64,000 nt of DNA from assembly GCA_028280115.1 (NCBI GenBank), contig JANQMJ010000015.1, forward strand, positions 186,001-250,000, written 5' to 3'. This document shows, piece after piece, positions 31,284-39,524 of this stretch. The notes beneath the pieces are model-generated. The model was not told the origin of the DNA. It saw only the letters and a list, made by a program, of their open reading frames with translations, and ran no database searches. Numbering within the stretch: position 1 is the first letter of the stretch; every line of letters starts with the position of its first letter. A program made the position numbers and the translations under genes. This stretch comes from Parvularculaceae bacterium. Its GTDB lineage: Bacteria > Pseudomonadota > Alphaproteobacteria > Caulobacterales > Parvularculaceae.

Positions 31284-32077
31284 GCCTGTCCCTTGAATCC
31301 TGTCGCCACGACATATTTCTCCGCTGAGTCCGAACGCGACGCTTTCGGCTTGGCGTGTTTGACGGCGGTGAAACGATGCTTAAGGCGCGCCAGCAATTCG
31401 CCTTCGGCGCCGCCGGCGAACACCTTGCACACGAACGCGCCGCCGGGCCTCAGCACGTCCTCGGCGAAATCGAGCGCGGCTTCGGCCAGCGCGACGATGC
31501 GCAGATGATCGGTGGACTTGTGGCCCGTGGTCGGCGCGGCCATGTCGGAAAGGACAAGATCGGCCGGCCCGCCGAGCGCTTCTTTCAGCCTCGTCGGCGC
31601 ATCCTCGCCGAGAAAATCCATCTCCAGGATCGTTGCGCCGGGAACCGGCGGCACGGAAAGATAGTCGATGCCGACCACCCTGCCCCTCGCGCCGACCGCC
31701 TTGACGCAGACCTGCAGCCATCCCCCCGGGGCGCAGCCGAGATCGACGATCCGGGCGCCGGACTTTAAGAGCGAGAATTTTTCATCGAGTTCAAGCAGCT
31801 TGAAGGCGGCGCGGCTGCGCCAGCCCTCGGCCTTGGCGCGAGCGACATAAGGATCGTTGAGCTGGCGCTTCAGCCACAGGGTCGAGGAATATTTGCGTTG
31901 CTTGGCGGTCTTGACGTGCTGGCTGAGTTCGCGCGGCGCGGCGCCTGCTTTTTTCGGCGCGGTCTTGTTGCGCCCGCGCTTTTCCGGCTCGGCGCCAAGC
32001 GCCGTCTTCGCGATGTCGGTTTTTTTCCCGCGCTTTCGCCGTTTCGGCGGCCTGTCGGTATTAGGGCGTCGCTCCAT
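31280..32077 (-). CDS. rlmE: 23S rRNA (uridine-2'-O) methyltransferase RlmE
   Basis: The protein has 265 residues. A basic N-terminal extension of about 55 residues precedes the RrmJ/FtsJ fold, which begins [26 protein letters not shown]. The K-D-K-E tetrad is readable: Lys in SRAAFK, Asp in VLSDMAAPT, Lys in AFVCKVF, Glu in DSAEKYV. SAM motif [13 protein letters not shown]. It 2'-O-methylates U2552 of 23S rRNA in the family. The basic extension is common in alphaproteobacteria. It heads the minus-strand run rlmE-HslV-like-guaB-rsmB-guaA. Confidence 0.92.
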   Translation of the reverse strand: MERRPNTDRPPKRRKRGKKTDIAKTALGAEPEKRGRNKTAPKKAGAAPRELSQHVKTAKQRKYSSTLWLKRQLNDPYVARAKAEGWRSRAAFKLLELDEKFSLLKSGARIVDLGCAPGGWLQVCVKAVGARGRVVGIDYLSVPPVPGATILEMDFLGEDAPTRLKEALGGPADLVLSDMAAPTTGHKSTDHLRIVALAEAALDFAEDVLRPGGAFVCKVFAGGAEGELLARLKHRFTAVKHAKPKASRSDSAEKYVVATGFKGQA

Positions 32078-32197
32078 GGTCCTTCATAGCGGAGTCGGAC
32101 CGTCGCGCAACCGGTTTTTCGATCCGTCAGGCGCGATGCTGACAGAACGCTTGGGGATTCGCTGTTTTATAGGCCCAGCAGGCCGAAGGGTTTGCGG

Positions 32198-32614
32198 TCA
32201 GTCGTCGCGGTGAACGCGCTCTTCGCGTTCGTGGCGCTCCTGGGCTTCAAGGGAGAGCGTCGCGATCGGGCGCGCATCGAGCCGCCGCAGGCTGATCGGC
32301 TCGCCGGTTTCTTCGCAATAGCCGTATTCGCCGGTCTCGATTTTGCGCAACGCTGCTTCGATCTTGGCGATCAGCTTGCGCTGGCGGTCGCGGGTGCGAA
32401 GCTCCAGCGCTTTCTCGGTTTCGCTTGACGCGCGATCGGCGATATCGGGCAGATGATTGTTTTCTTCCTGGAGATTGTTCAGCGTGCCTTTGCTTTCCTG
32501 AATGATTTCCTGTTTCCAGGTCAGGAGTTTCTTTCTGAAATACTCCTTTTGGCGATCATTCATAAAAGGTTCGTCTTCATTCGGACGATATTCTTCTACA
32601 TCGCTCACTGACAT
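32198..32614 (-). CDS. dksA: RNA polymerase-binding factor DksA
   Basis: The protein has 138 residues. A coiled coil (about residues 20-95, ending RQRKLIAKIEAALRKIETGEYGYC) precedes a zinc-finger-like region CEETGEPISLRRLDARPIATLSLEAQ. Only one of the four classical Cys remains, the form common in alphaproteobacteria. DksA works with ppGpp in the polymerase secondary channel. GGGAG precedes the ATG. It sits next to fliX, an arrangement I recall from Caulobacter relatives. Confidence 0.95.
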   Translation of the reverse strand: MSVSDVEEYRPNEDEPFMNDRQKEYFRKKLLTWKQEIIQESKGTLNNLQEENNHLPDIADRASSETEKALELRTRDRQRKLIAKIEAALRKIETGEYGYCEETGEPISLRRLDARPIATLSLEAQERHEREERVHRDD

Positions 32615-32781
32615 CTCTTACTCCCGGGCCCGCACGGCGGTTAATCGGCCGTCCCCCTGCGCAAAAGCGCGGCCTGTATAACGGCGCGGCGCGCCGTGCT
32701 CAAGAGCTAACTGGCAAGGCCCCCGCTGTCACAAAAATCGATAAAAACCAAAGATTGAATTTCGGTTTCCGCCGCCAATAT

Positions 32782-33186
32782 TCACCGGCCCAGCTTGGCC
32801 AGTTCGACGCGGGCGCGCAGGGCGATCTCATCGTAAACCGCAAGCAGGCGAGCATCGGCCCCGGCATGCGCGCGCGCCCCGGCGGCCGCCGCCAGCGCCT
32901 CCAGATCGGCCGCCTTTGCTTCGCCTTCAAGCAGCCCCAGGCGCAGCCGGTCAAGCAGGTCCAGCGTGCGCTGCGCCGCAGCAAGCGTTTTCGCCTGCCC
33001 CCCGCCCTCGCTTTGCAGATCGATCAGCGCGCGCAGCATGGCCGCCGGCTGAGTCTCGGAAGCGGCGGACGCGCCCGATGGGTTCGACGTCGTCGGAGCG
33101 GACGACCGGAACGACGCCGCACTCTTTGCGGCTTTTTTCGCGCGCGGCGTCTGCGGGGTTTCTGCGGGACCGGTGATTTTCATCAT
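32782..33186 (-). CDS. fliX: Flagellar assembly regulator FliX
   Basis: The protein has about 134 residues. The start MKITGPAETP and the C-terminal block LLAVYDEIALRARVELAKLGR fit FliX, a class II flagellar protein of Caulobacterales that couples early assembly to FlbD/sigma-54-dependent late gene expression. A longer upstream frame exists but is Cys/Arg-rich without family character. The start MMKITG at 33186 (or the next Met) is used. It is divergent from flgI over about 230 bp, as in Caulobacter, where the pair sits back to back. Confidence 0.82.
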   Translation of the reverse strand: MMKITGPAETPQTPRAKKAAKSAASFRSSAPTTSNPSGASAASETQPAAMLRALIDLQSEGGGQAKTLAAAQRTLDLLDRLRLGLLEGEAKAADLEALAAAAGARAHAGADARLLAVYDEIALRARVELAKLGR

Positions 33187-33226
33187 GGGCGATGATGCGT
33201 TCGCGCCCATAAAGGTTTCGTTAAAC

Positions 33227-33257
33227 ACGGCAGAAACTTCCCGGCAGGAACTGCCGT
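33227..33257. promoter_or_regulatory. CGGCAG repeat/palindrome between fliX and flgI
   Basis: ACGGCAG occurs at 33227-33233. CGGCAG-GAA-CTGCCG, a 15-bp palindrome, follows at 33242-33256, giving three copies of the half-site. It lies about 100 bp upstream of the sigma-54-type promoter. That is a typical distance for an enhancer (FlbD-type) in flagellar genes. I recall the FlbD site only loosely, so the assignment is inference from position and symmetry. Confidence 0.35.
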
Positions 33258-33352
33258 TTTGACCGCTGCATGGCCCGCCCTCGCGCCTCGCCGATGCGTG
33301 CAAGCCCTGATTTCTGCAGGCATTTTTCTCCTCCCGCTCCGTCCGGCCCAAC

Positions 33353-33368
33353 TGGCACGGGTCTCGCT
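33353..33368 (+). promoter_or_regulatory. Sigma-54-type promoter of flgI
   Basis: TGGCACG at 33353-33359 is followed by TCGCT with GC at 33366-33367. The GG and GC dinucleotides are exactly 10 bp apart, the obligatory -24/-12 spacing. Only the second T of the TTGC element differs from consensus. Transcription would begin near 33379, leaving about 39 bp to the flgI start. Caulobacter flagellar hook/basal-body genes are classically sigma-54 dependent. Confidence 0.65.
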
Positions 33369-33417
33369 ATGACGATCGCGGGCGGCATGCGCCCATGCAA
33401 CCAGACGAGCGAAACCG

Positions 33418-34524
33418 TTGTCCCTTAAAAGCGTCAGTGTCATCTTTATTGTAACGTTCGCGGCGACGACGGCGGCCTTTGCGGATTCGCGCATCAAGGA
33501 CCTCGCCGACGTCGAAGGCGTGCGCGAGAACATGCTGATCGGCTACGGTCTGGTGGTCGGCCTCGACGGCACCGGCGATCGCATCCGCAAAACGCCGTTC
33601 ACGCGGGAAAGCCTAGTTTCCATGCTTGAACGCATGGGCGTCAACATTCGCTCTGAAACGCTCGACACAGACAACATCGCCGCCGTGATGGTGACGGCGA
33701 ATCTGCCGGCCTTTGCAACCCAGGGAACGCGAGTAGACGTATCGGTCAGCGCCATGGGGGATGCAGAGTCCCTGCGCGGCGGGGTTCTTCTGGCGACGCC
33801 GCTGCATGGGGCCGACGGAGAAGTCTACGCCATCTCGCAAGGCTCCGTCGCCGTCAGCGGTTTTGCGGCGCGAGGCCAGGCCGCCTCGGTTACGCGCGGC
33901 GTGCCCACCAACGGGCGGATCGCCAACGGCGCGGTTGTCGAACGCGAACTCAGCTATGACATCGCCGCGCGGGAGACGATCAAGCTCGCCTTGCGCAATC
34001 CCGACTTCACCACCGCCCGGCGCATCGCCGAGGCCGTCAACAAAAGCCTCAACGCCGCCGCTGCGAACGTTGTCGATCCGGGCACGGTGCGCATCGGCCG
34101 CCCGCAAGATTATGCCGGCGACATGGTCGCACTCATCACCGCCGTCGAGGGACTTCGGGTCAAGCCGGATCACGCCGCCAAGGTCGTGATCGACGAAGCC
34201 TCCGGCGTCATCGTCATGGGCGACGATGTTCGCGTGTCAACGGTCGCCGTCGCCCAAGGCTCGCTGACCGTGTCGATCTCCGAAACGCCGCAGGTCAGCC
34301 AGCCCAGCCCGTTTTCCGAACGCGGCCGCACGGTCGTCGTGCCGCGCACCAACGCCGGCGTCGACGAAACGCCTTCGCAGCTGCAGCTTGTGGAAGGCGG
34401 GGTGCGGCTGCGCGATCTCGTCGACGGCCTCAACGCCCTGGGCGTGCCGCCGCGCGACATGATCGCCATTTTGCAGGCGATCAAGGCGGCCGGCGCACTG
34501 CAGGCCGACATTGAGGTGCTGTGA
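33418..34524 (+). CDS. flgI: Flagellar P-ring protein FlgI
   Basis: The protein has 368 residues. A signal peptide (about 1-22, ending AAFA) is followed by SRIKDLADVEGVRENMLIGYGLVVGLDGTGD, the FlgI signature. The C-terminus LRDLVDGLNALGVPPRDMIAILQAIKAAGALQADIEVL is also diagnostic. It forms the periplasmic P ring. The start is TTG at 33418, the only in-frame candidate after a stop at 33370. cheL begins at the overlapping TGATG. Confidence 0.96.
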   Translation: MSLKSVSVIFIVTFAATTAAFADSRIKDLADVEGVRENMLIGYGLVVGLDGTGDRIRKTPFTRESLVSMLERMGVNIRSETLDTDNIAAVMVTANLPAFATQGTRVDVSVSAMGDAESLRGGVLLATPLHGADGEVYAISQGSVAVSGFAARGQAASVTRGVPTNGRIANGAVVERELSYDIAARETIKLALRNPDFTTARRIAEAVNKSLNAAAANVVDPGTVRIGRPQDYAGDMVALITAVEGLRVKPDHAAKVVIDEASGVIVMGDDVRVSTVAVAQGSLTVSISETPQVSQPSPFSERGRTVVVPRTNAGVDETPSQLQLVEGGVRLRDLVDGLNALGVPPRDMIAILQAIKAAGALQADIEVL

Positions 34525-34835
34525 TGGAAGCGACCGCCGCCATCGCCGCTGCGCCGGCCCTCGGCCCGGAAAAGACCGCCGTCACCGCACGCAAGGCCGA
34601 GGAATTCGAGGCGCTGGTGCTTTCCCAGATGCTCAAGCCGATGTTCGACAGCGCGAAATCGCCGAGCCTGTTCGGCGGCGAAGGCCCGAAACAGGACGCT
34701 TTCGCGTCCATGCTGCAGGACGAATTCGCCCGCGTCATCGCCGCGCGCGGCGGCGTCGGCATCGCCGATCAAGTGCAGGCCGCGCTGATCCGTCTGCAAA
34801 GCGAAACCTCAATCCACCGGGGAATTATCTCATGA
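34524..34835 (+). CDS. cheL: Rod-binding protein CheL (FlgJ N-terminal type)
   Basis: The protein has 103 residues, consisting only of a rod-binding (FlgJ N-terminal-like) domain: ARKAEEFEALVLSQMLKPMFDS... FGGEGPKQDAFASMLQDEFARVIAARGGVGIAD. No muramidase domain is present, as in Caulobacter CheL. The ATG overlaps the flgI stop (TGATG); a GTG one codon upstream is possible. Its stop overlaps the next start (ATGA), so flgI-cheL-flbY is a coupled operon. It probably helps rod assembly. Confidence 0.85.
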   Translation: MEATAAIAAAPALGPEKTAVTARKAEEFEALVLSQMLKPMFDSAKSPSLFGGEGPKQDAFASMLQDEFARVIAARGGVGIADQVQAALIRLQSETSIHRGIIS

Positions 34836-35266
34836 CCGCTGACGTTATCGACGCTGCATCGCGCATCAAATCGCTGATTGAAATCACCGAGTCCCTAAGC
34901 GCGATTTTCGCCAAGGAAAACGGTTTGCTCGCTGATAGCCGGCCGCGCGAAATCGCGCCGCTGCAGGCGGAAAAGGCGCGGCTCGCCGCCGCCTACGCCC
35001 AGTCCATTCGCGACATCGCCGCCAACCGGGCCGTTGTGGGCGGCGCAGACGCGGCGCTGCTCTCCGAGTTGCGCGCGATCACAGAGACTTTTGAAGCGCG
35101 CGCGGCGCGTCAGCGCTCGCTGCTCGACGGTGCGCGTCAGGCCGCCGAAGGCGTCGTCAAGGCCGTCGCCGAGGAAGCCGCCGCAGCGGAAAAAAGCGGC
35201 GCTTACGGCGCATCGGACGATCCCGCAGCGCCGGCCGCGCCGGTCAGCATCGATGAGAGCGCCTAA
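34832..35266 (+). CDS. flbY: Flagellar protein FlbY / FlgN-like
   Basis: The protein has 144 residues and is mostly helical (SRIKSLIEITESLSAIFAKENGLLADSRPREI, then LQAEKARLAAAYAQSIRDIA). The pattern resembles FlgN-type flagellar export chaperones. Position after flgI and cheL matches Caulobacter flbY. The start at 34832 overlaps the cheL stop by 4 bp. The C-terminus is Ala/Pro-rich and acidic. Its stop codon overlaps the stop of the convergent YbjN gene. Name assigned mainly by context. Confidence 0.72.
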   Translation: MTADVIDAASRIKSLIEITESLSAIFAKENGLLADSRPREIAPLQAEKARLAAAYAQSIRDIAANRAVVGGADAALLSELRAITETFEARAARQRSLLDGARQAAEGVVKAVAEEAAAAEKSGAYGASDDPAAPAAPVSIDESA

Positions 35267-35967
35267 TCGGCCGCCGGCGTAAAGCGGACATTCCAAGTGT
35301 TCGCGATCGCTGCGGATTTTGCGTGGCTGATTGAGTATTCTGCAGGTAAGGATGAAGGCTCCGCCGCCTCGCCGCTCGCTTGCGCGACATTGTCGAGCTT
35401 GCCCTGCGCGTCTTGTTCAATTTTCAGAGAAACGGATGTGCTTTCCACTTGGGATTGCGCGTATTTTTGCATATCCGACAGAAACAATCCGGTGAGAAAT
35501 TTGAAATTGTCTCGGGTGATGCCGCCGCTGAAATAAATCTGCGTGCCGAATATGACGACATTCTGCGCCGAAACGTTGAACGCCTTTGAGACATTGGCGG
35601 TGGAATTGAATTGGTTGAGCTCTTCAAAACTCAAGCCGGCGTTTGAAAAAGCGGTAAACACCGCAGCGCCTCGGCAGCCCTCGCCCGTCGCGGCATCGTC
35701 GCAGTTGAACATCGAAATGATGAACCTGCCGCCGCCGGCGGTGAGCGCCAGAACGGTTGCGATGTCATTGCCCTCATAGGGCGCCAATTGGGTTTGAATG
35801 GCGGCTTCCGACATCATCGAGGAAATGTCCGCCGCATTGAACTGCTCCTTGAGCCCGGCGCTCATGAGCTGTCTGTTCGAAGGATCTTGCGCGGCGGCGG
35901 ATTGCAACGCCAGGGCGCAACATATAAGGCCGCTGATCGCGGCTTTTGCATTCAAAGACTTATTCAT
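35263..35967 (-). CDS. Exported YbjN-domain protein
   Basis: The protein has 234 residues. It begins MNKSLNAKAAISGLICCALALQSAAAQDP, a signal peptide cut near residue 27. The mature part contains a YbjN-like (type III secretion chaperone fold) region: ALTAGGGRFIISMFNCDDAATGEGC, AVFTAFSNAGLSFEELNQFN. Two Cys flank the DDAATGEG loop. GAGGGG lies upstream of two adjacent ATGs; the second gives better spacing. Many alphaproteobacteria have such exported YbjN proteins of unknown role. Confidence 0.7.
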   Translation of the reverse strand: MNKSLNAKAAISGLICCALALQSAAAQDPSNRQLMSAGLKEQFNAADISSMMSEAAIQTQLAPYEGNDIATVLALTAGGGRFIISMFNCDDAATGEGCRGAAVFTAFSNAGLSFEELNQFNSTANVSKAFNVSAQNVVIFGTQIYFSGGITRDNFKFLTGLFLSDMQKYAQSQVESTSVSLKIEQDAQGKLDNVAQASGEAAEPSSLPAEYSISHAKSAAIANTWNVRFTPAAD

Positions 35968-36113
35968 CATCCCCTCGATCAGCGCTATTGGGCGACGCGC
36001 CAGCCTAGCAAGAAAACCGCCGCCCGCAAACCAGTCACGCGGGCGTGATCGCAATCCTACACTTTCGCCTTATTTTTCGTTAAAATAACCGGTTGTGGTC
36101 ATGGAGCGGGCGC

Positions 36114-36971
36114 GTGAAAACATCTGAACGCGGCATAGGGCTAATCAAGCAGTTTGAGGGGCTTGAGCTTGACGCCTATCAGGACATCGCCGGCATTTGG
36201 ACCATCGGCTACGGCCATACCGGCAGGGACGTAAAGCCCGGCACGCGCATTACCGAAGCCGAGGCCGAGGCGCTTTTAAAAAAAGACCTGAAATCGCGCG
36301 AAGATGCGGTTCAAAAACTGACTTCAGAGCCGCTTAACCAGAATGAATTCGACGCCCTGGTGAGCTTTATCTACAATGTCGGCGCCGGCGCCTTTCAGGG
36401 CTCGACCGCGCGCAAACGTCTCAACAAGGGCGACCGGCTGGGCGCTGCGGAGGCGCTGACCTGGTGGAACAAAGCAACCGTCGGCGGCGTGCTGCGCGAA
36501 GTCCTGGGCCTGACGCGAAGGCGCGCGGCGGAAAAGGCGCTGTTCTTAACGCCGACCAGTCCGCCGGCTGTGGTCGATCCGAAAAACCTTCAGGAAAATT
36601 CCCGCGCGCCCGCCGTTGAATCGCCGCCGCGCCGGGGCAGCGTCGCGCAAAGCAGAACGGTGCAAGGCGCGGCCGTTGCCGGCGGCGCCGGGGTCGCCGC
36701 CACGACCATCGGCCGCGACAGCGCTCAGGAACTCGACCAACTCGAAACCGATATCCAATCAGGCGAAGTCGGCGAACATGGCGGCGTCGCTCAAAGCGAG
36801 GAGTCCGATGTGGAAACCGGCGAGCTTGTCGCCATGCCTGACCGGCCGACGAAACACGAGGTTCACGCCGTTCAAGCGCAGGTTCAGTTCGCGCTGCTGA
36901 TACTGATTATCTTGTCCGTGTTGTTTATTATTTTCGCGCGAGTCGACGACTGGATGAAGTACAAGCGCTAA
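36114..36971 (+). CDS. GH24 lysozyme-like protein with C-terminal membrane anchor
   Basis: The protein has 285 residues from the GTG at 36114, which has GGAG at good spacing; a TTG at 36093 is less likely. Residues 1-150 form a T4-type lysozyme domain with the Glu in KQFEGLELDAYQD, the Asp five residues before TIGYGHT, and the Thr in IWTIGYGHT. All three catalytic residues are present. A Pro/Gln-rich linker and a single hydrophobic helix near residues 258-276 follow, ending RVDDWMKYKR. No N-terminal signal peptide is visible, so how the domain reaches the periplasm is unclear. A paralogue lies at 55313-56284. Confidence 0.85.
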   Translation: MKTSERGIGLIKQFEGLELDAYQDIAGIWTIGYGHTGRDVKPGTRITEAEAEALLKKDLKSREDAVQKLTSEPLNQNEFDALVSFIYNVGAGAFQGSTARKRLNKGDRLGAAEALTWWNKATVGGVLREVLGLTRRRAAEKALFLTPTSPPAVVDPKNLQENSRAPAVESPPRRGSVAQSRTVQGAAVAGGAGVAATTIGRDSAQELDQLETDIQSGEVGEHGGVAQSEESDVETGELVAMPDRPTKHEVHAVQAQVQFALLILIILSVLFIIFARVDDWMKYKR

Positions 36972-36977
36972 CGGCGT

Positions 36978-37844
36978 CTAGTTTCGCGTCGCACGGAAAC
37001 AGACAACCCGCAACTGTCCGGATTTCAAGGCGTCGAACCGCTCCGCCCAAAGACCGGCATGCGCCGCAAGGGCGCGCATCAAGTCGGCGCGCAAACGCGC
37101 GTCGTCGATATCGGCGATAGCGGCGTAAGCGCTGCGCCATCCGGCCCACCCCTCAACGATCAACGACATAAATGCGGGCGTTTCATCAATAATGTCGGCG
37201 ACGGCGAAACCGTTCTCGCGCAGCGTGTCGGCATATTCGCTTTCGGTCTTCGGCGCGCCGTGCTGGGTGGAAGGAAAACAGGACCGAAGGCGCGCCCCGC
37301 GACGAGCGACGGCGAAGTCGACAAACGCCGCTTTGGCGCCGGGCAGCAGAAGGTCGGCCGCAAGACCGACAAAGGCCGCCGGAAGGGCATCGCGATGAAG
37401 TTCGAAAAACGACAGCGCGCCGGCCGCACCCGCCTTGTTCACACGCGGCCCCGCCATGTTGTAAGACCGCAAGGCGCCGCCGGCGACATGCTTTGCGCGC
37501 GTCAGGCCCGACACTTTCCAACGCGTGCCGTGTTTGAGGTCATTGAGCGGGGCGCCGGCCCCGGCGCCAAAAACAATGACATTGGCGCGCACCGGCAGCG
37601 CCAGCATGCGCGCAAGGCGCATCGTCCATATGGGTGCGCCTGGTTCGAGACGGCCCTCGCCCCAGATGGCTTCAGCAACGATCTGATCGGGCGGACGGGC
37701 GTCCCCGCCGGCGAACTGCGCCGCGACGGCGGCGCGTTCGGCCGTTTCGTCGAAATTGTACCCTTCCCACCAGGCGTGAAATTTCCGCCCGGCGAAGGCA
37801 AGCTTCGCTCGCAAGCCGGAAAGTTTGGCTGCCCCTGCGGTCAT
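36978..37844 (-). CDS. Class I SAM-dependent methyltransferase-like protein
   Basis: The protein has 288 residues. The block AEAIWGEGRLEPGAPIWTMRLARML followed by VRANVIVFGAGAGAPLNDL resembles motif I of class I methyltransferases (GxGxG), and a later acidic segment (GAKAAFVDFAVARRG) could be motif IV. The middle is poorly conserved, so catalytic activity is uncertain. It is convergent with the lysozyme gene (6 bp between stops). I cannot name a substrate. Confidence 0.6.
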   Translation of the reverse strand: MTAGAAKLSGLRAKLAFAGRKFHAWWEGYNFDETAERAAVAAQFAGGDARPPDQIVAEAIWGEGRLEPGAPIWTMRLARMLALPVRANVIVFGAGAGAPLNDLKHGTRWKVSGLTRAKHVAGGALRSYNMAGPRVNKAGAAGALSFFELHRDALPAAFVGLAADLLLPGAKAAFVDFAVARRGARLRSCFPSTQHGAPKTESEYADTLRENGFAVADIIDETPAFMSLIVEGWAGWRSAYAAIADIDDARLRADLMRALAAHAGLWAERFDALKSGQLRVVCFRATRN

Positions 37845-38019
37845 GCGCTCTTAATGCCCTTTGTCGTCGGCGCGCATGCTTGAGCGCGTCGAATTTTTGT
37901 AAATATCTAATCGCTGGGGGGCTGAAAAATCGTTAACGCCGCGCGTCACGGAATAACCTTTTAGCAAGCACTATTAAGGGCGTATTGACTTAATCCTGAT
38001 CGCCTGAGCCGCTGGGCTC

Positions 38020-38406
38020 TTATCCGGCAATTGGCTTTTCACACATTAGCTGGGCGAAATTGCCCTCCGAATCACGAAAGCCGGCCAGCCACAATTCGCT
38101 CTCTTCGGTCTTATGGACAGCATGCGGGGAATGCAGAAAGTCAACGCCTTTCTTTTTCAAGCAGTCATATGCCGTTTCGATATCGTCAACACGGTAATAG
38201 AGGAAGGAATTAGCTGCGTATTCCTGACTTGTCGGCACGCCGAGGTAAACCCTGACGCCCCCACAGTCGAAAAAAGCCATGTTTTGCTCGGGAACGTCAA
38301 ACAGCATTCGAAGACCTAGGACGTCTCGATAAAACGCCCTAGCGCGTTCGAAATCCTTCGCACTGATATGGATCTGGCCGATGGACTTTATGTCTGAGGC
38401 TTGCAC
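38020..38406 (-). CDS. VOC (glyoxalase/bleomycin-resistance) family protein
   Basis: The protein has 128 residues with the betaalphabetabetabeta pattern: SIGQIHISAKDFERARAFYRDVLGLRMLF and DIETAYDCLKKKGVDFL... GFRDSEGNFAQLMCEKP. His in IHIS and Glu near the end are plausible metal ligands. The start is GTG at 38406 with AAGGGCGG upstream. It is divergent from a MarR regulator across 58 bp that contain a large dyad, suggesting MarR control of this gene. Substrate unknown. Confidence 0.8.
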   Translation of the reverse strand: MQASDIKSIGQIHISAKDFERARAFYRDVLGLRMLFDVPEQNMAFFDCGGVRVYLGVPTSQEYAANSFLYYRVDDIETAYDCLKKKGVDFLHSPHAVHKTEESELWLAGFRDSEGNFAQLMCEKPIAG

Positions 38407-38430
38407 GATGGACCGCCCTTATCTACTCTT

Positions 38431-38459
38431 TTAACAGTATTAACATTTAATAAGGTTAA
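38431..38459. promoter_or_regulatory. 29-bp dyad, candidate MarR operator
   Basis: TTAAC at 38431-38435 and GTTAA at 38455-38459 form the outer arms. TATTAA at 38438-38443 and TTAATA at 38447-38452 form the inner arms, centred at 38445. It lies 25 bp from the VOC start codon and 6 bp before the TTG of marR, overlapping the latter's AAGG ribosome site. The size and symmetry fit a MarR dimer (one or two), and the position would allow control of both genes. Confidence 0.6.
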
Positions 38460-38464
38460 ATATC

Positions 38465-38932
38465 TTGTCAATACCCCCCCTGCCCGCGGGCGCAAAAAAC
38501 AGCGCGCTCATGCAAACTGCAAATGCGCTCCATTCCCTCGCCATCCATCTCCTGCGTCGGGCGCGCACAGCCGATAAGAAAAGCGGGTTGAGCGCCGAAC
38601 GGTTGTCTTTGCTGTCCGTTCTTGCTTACGCCGGCCCGCAAAGCGTCAATCGGCTCGCGGAAATCGAAGGCGTCAGCGCGCCGGCGATTTCGCGCATCGT
38701 TTCCGCCCTTGAAAAGCTTGGTTTGACGGAGCGCAAACGGCGTTCGGACGACGCCCGGTCTGTAACTGTGCGCGCCACGCCCAAGGGCCGCAAACTCGTG
38801 GAAGCAGGGCGGCGAAGGCGGCTTGAGTTGATTGCGCGTGAATTATCGTCATTGAGCGCACGCGAACTTTCAACGCTCGGGCGCATCAGCGACATACTGA
38901 AAAAACTGGAGCAGCAAAAAACTAATTCATAA
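38465..38932 (+). CDS. MarR-family transcriptional regulator
   Basis: The protein has 155 residues. The winged helix spans about 55-110: SVNRLAEIEGVSAPAISRIVSALEKLGLTERKRRSDDARSVTVRATPKG, with the wing SDDARS typical of MarR. Helices at each end should form the dimer interface. The start is TTG at 38465 with AAGG upstream; an ATG at 38510 is the alternative. It is divergent from the VOC gene with the dyad between. Its 3' end overlaps the UDG-family gene by 11 bp tail to tail. Confidence 0.88.
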   Translation: MSIPPLPAGAKNSALMQTANALHSLAIHLLRRARTADKKSGLSAERLSLLSVLAYAGPQSVNRLAEIEGVSAPAISRIVSALEKLGLTERKRRSDDARSVTVRATPKGRKLVEAGRRRRLELIARELSSLSARELSTLGRISDILKKLEQQKTNS

Positions 38933-39524
38933 GCTTGCGTATCCGCCTGCGGAGAACCGGCAGGAGTTCTTTTTCAAACCAGGGATTCTTTTTCAGCCAG
39001 GCGTTGTTGCGCCAGGATGGATGCGGGGCCGGAAAGAACCGCGGCGCATAATCGCGCCAGGCCGCGACGGTTTCGGTCAGGTTTTTTTTCGCCGCCGCGC
39101 CCAGATGCCACTTCTGGGCGTAGCCGCCGACGAGAATGCAGGTCTCAAGATTGGGCAGCGCCGCCATCAGCCGGGCGCGCCAGCGCGCCGCGCATTCCTT
39201 GCGCGGCGGCAGGTCTGAGCCTTTGTCGTCATAACCGGGAAAGCAAAAACCCATGGGAATGATGGCGAGTTTTGCCGGGCTGTAAAACTGTGCTTTCGTC
39301 AAGCCCATCCAATCGCGCAGACGATCGCCGGACGGATCGTTGAACGGCTTGCCGGTCTGGTGGACGAGATTGCCCGGCGCCTGACCGAATATGGCGAGCC
39401 GCGCAGACTTCGCCGCCTGCAGCACCGGCCGCGGCTCATGGGGCAGCGGCGATTTCAACGGCGCCTCGACGCAAATGCGGCAGGCGCGAATCTCCTTTAA
39501 CAGCGGTGCTAACGCTTCAGCCAT
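38922..39524 (-). CDS. Uracil-DNA glycosylase family protein
   Basis: The protein has 200 residues. ARLAIFGQAPGNLVHQTGKPFNDPSGDRLRDWMGL carries the UDG-superfamily GQAPG motif A, and PAPHPSWRNNAWL is motif B with the catalytic-loop His. Only one CxxC (RACRIC) is visible near the N-terminus, so a Fe-S cluster of the family 4/5 type is not assured. The likely role is removal of uracil or another damaged base, but some members act differently. The start overlaps the GFA gene by 8 bp. Confidence 0.82.
   Translation of the reverse strand: MAEALAPLLKEIRACRICVEAPLKSPLPHEPRPVLQAAKSARLAIFGQAPGNLVHQTGKPFNDPSGDRLRDWMGLTKAQFYSPAKLAIIPMGFCFPGYDDKGSDLPPRKECAARWRARLMAALPNLETCILVGGYAQKWHLGAAAKKNLTETVAAWRDYAPRFFPAPHPSWRNNAWLKKNPWFEKELLPVLRRRIRKLMN

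Noticed and set aside
38431..38459. TTAA clusters as CtrA sites
   Set aside because: TTAA spacings are 5, 3 and 5 bp; none gives the TTAA-N7-TTAA arrangement, and the dyad symmetry fits MarR better.
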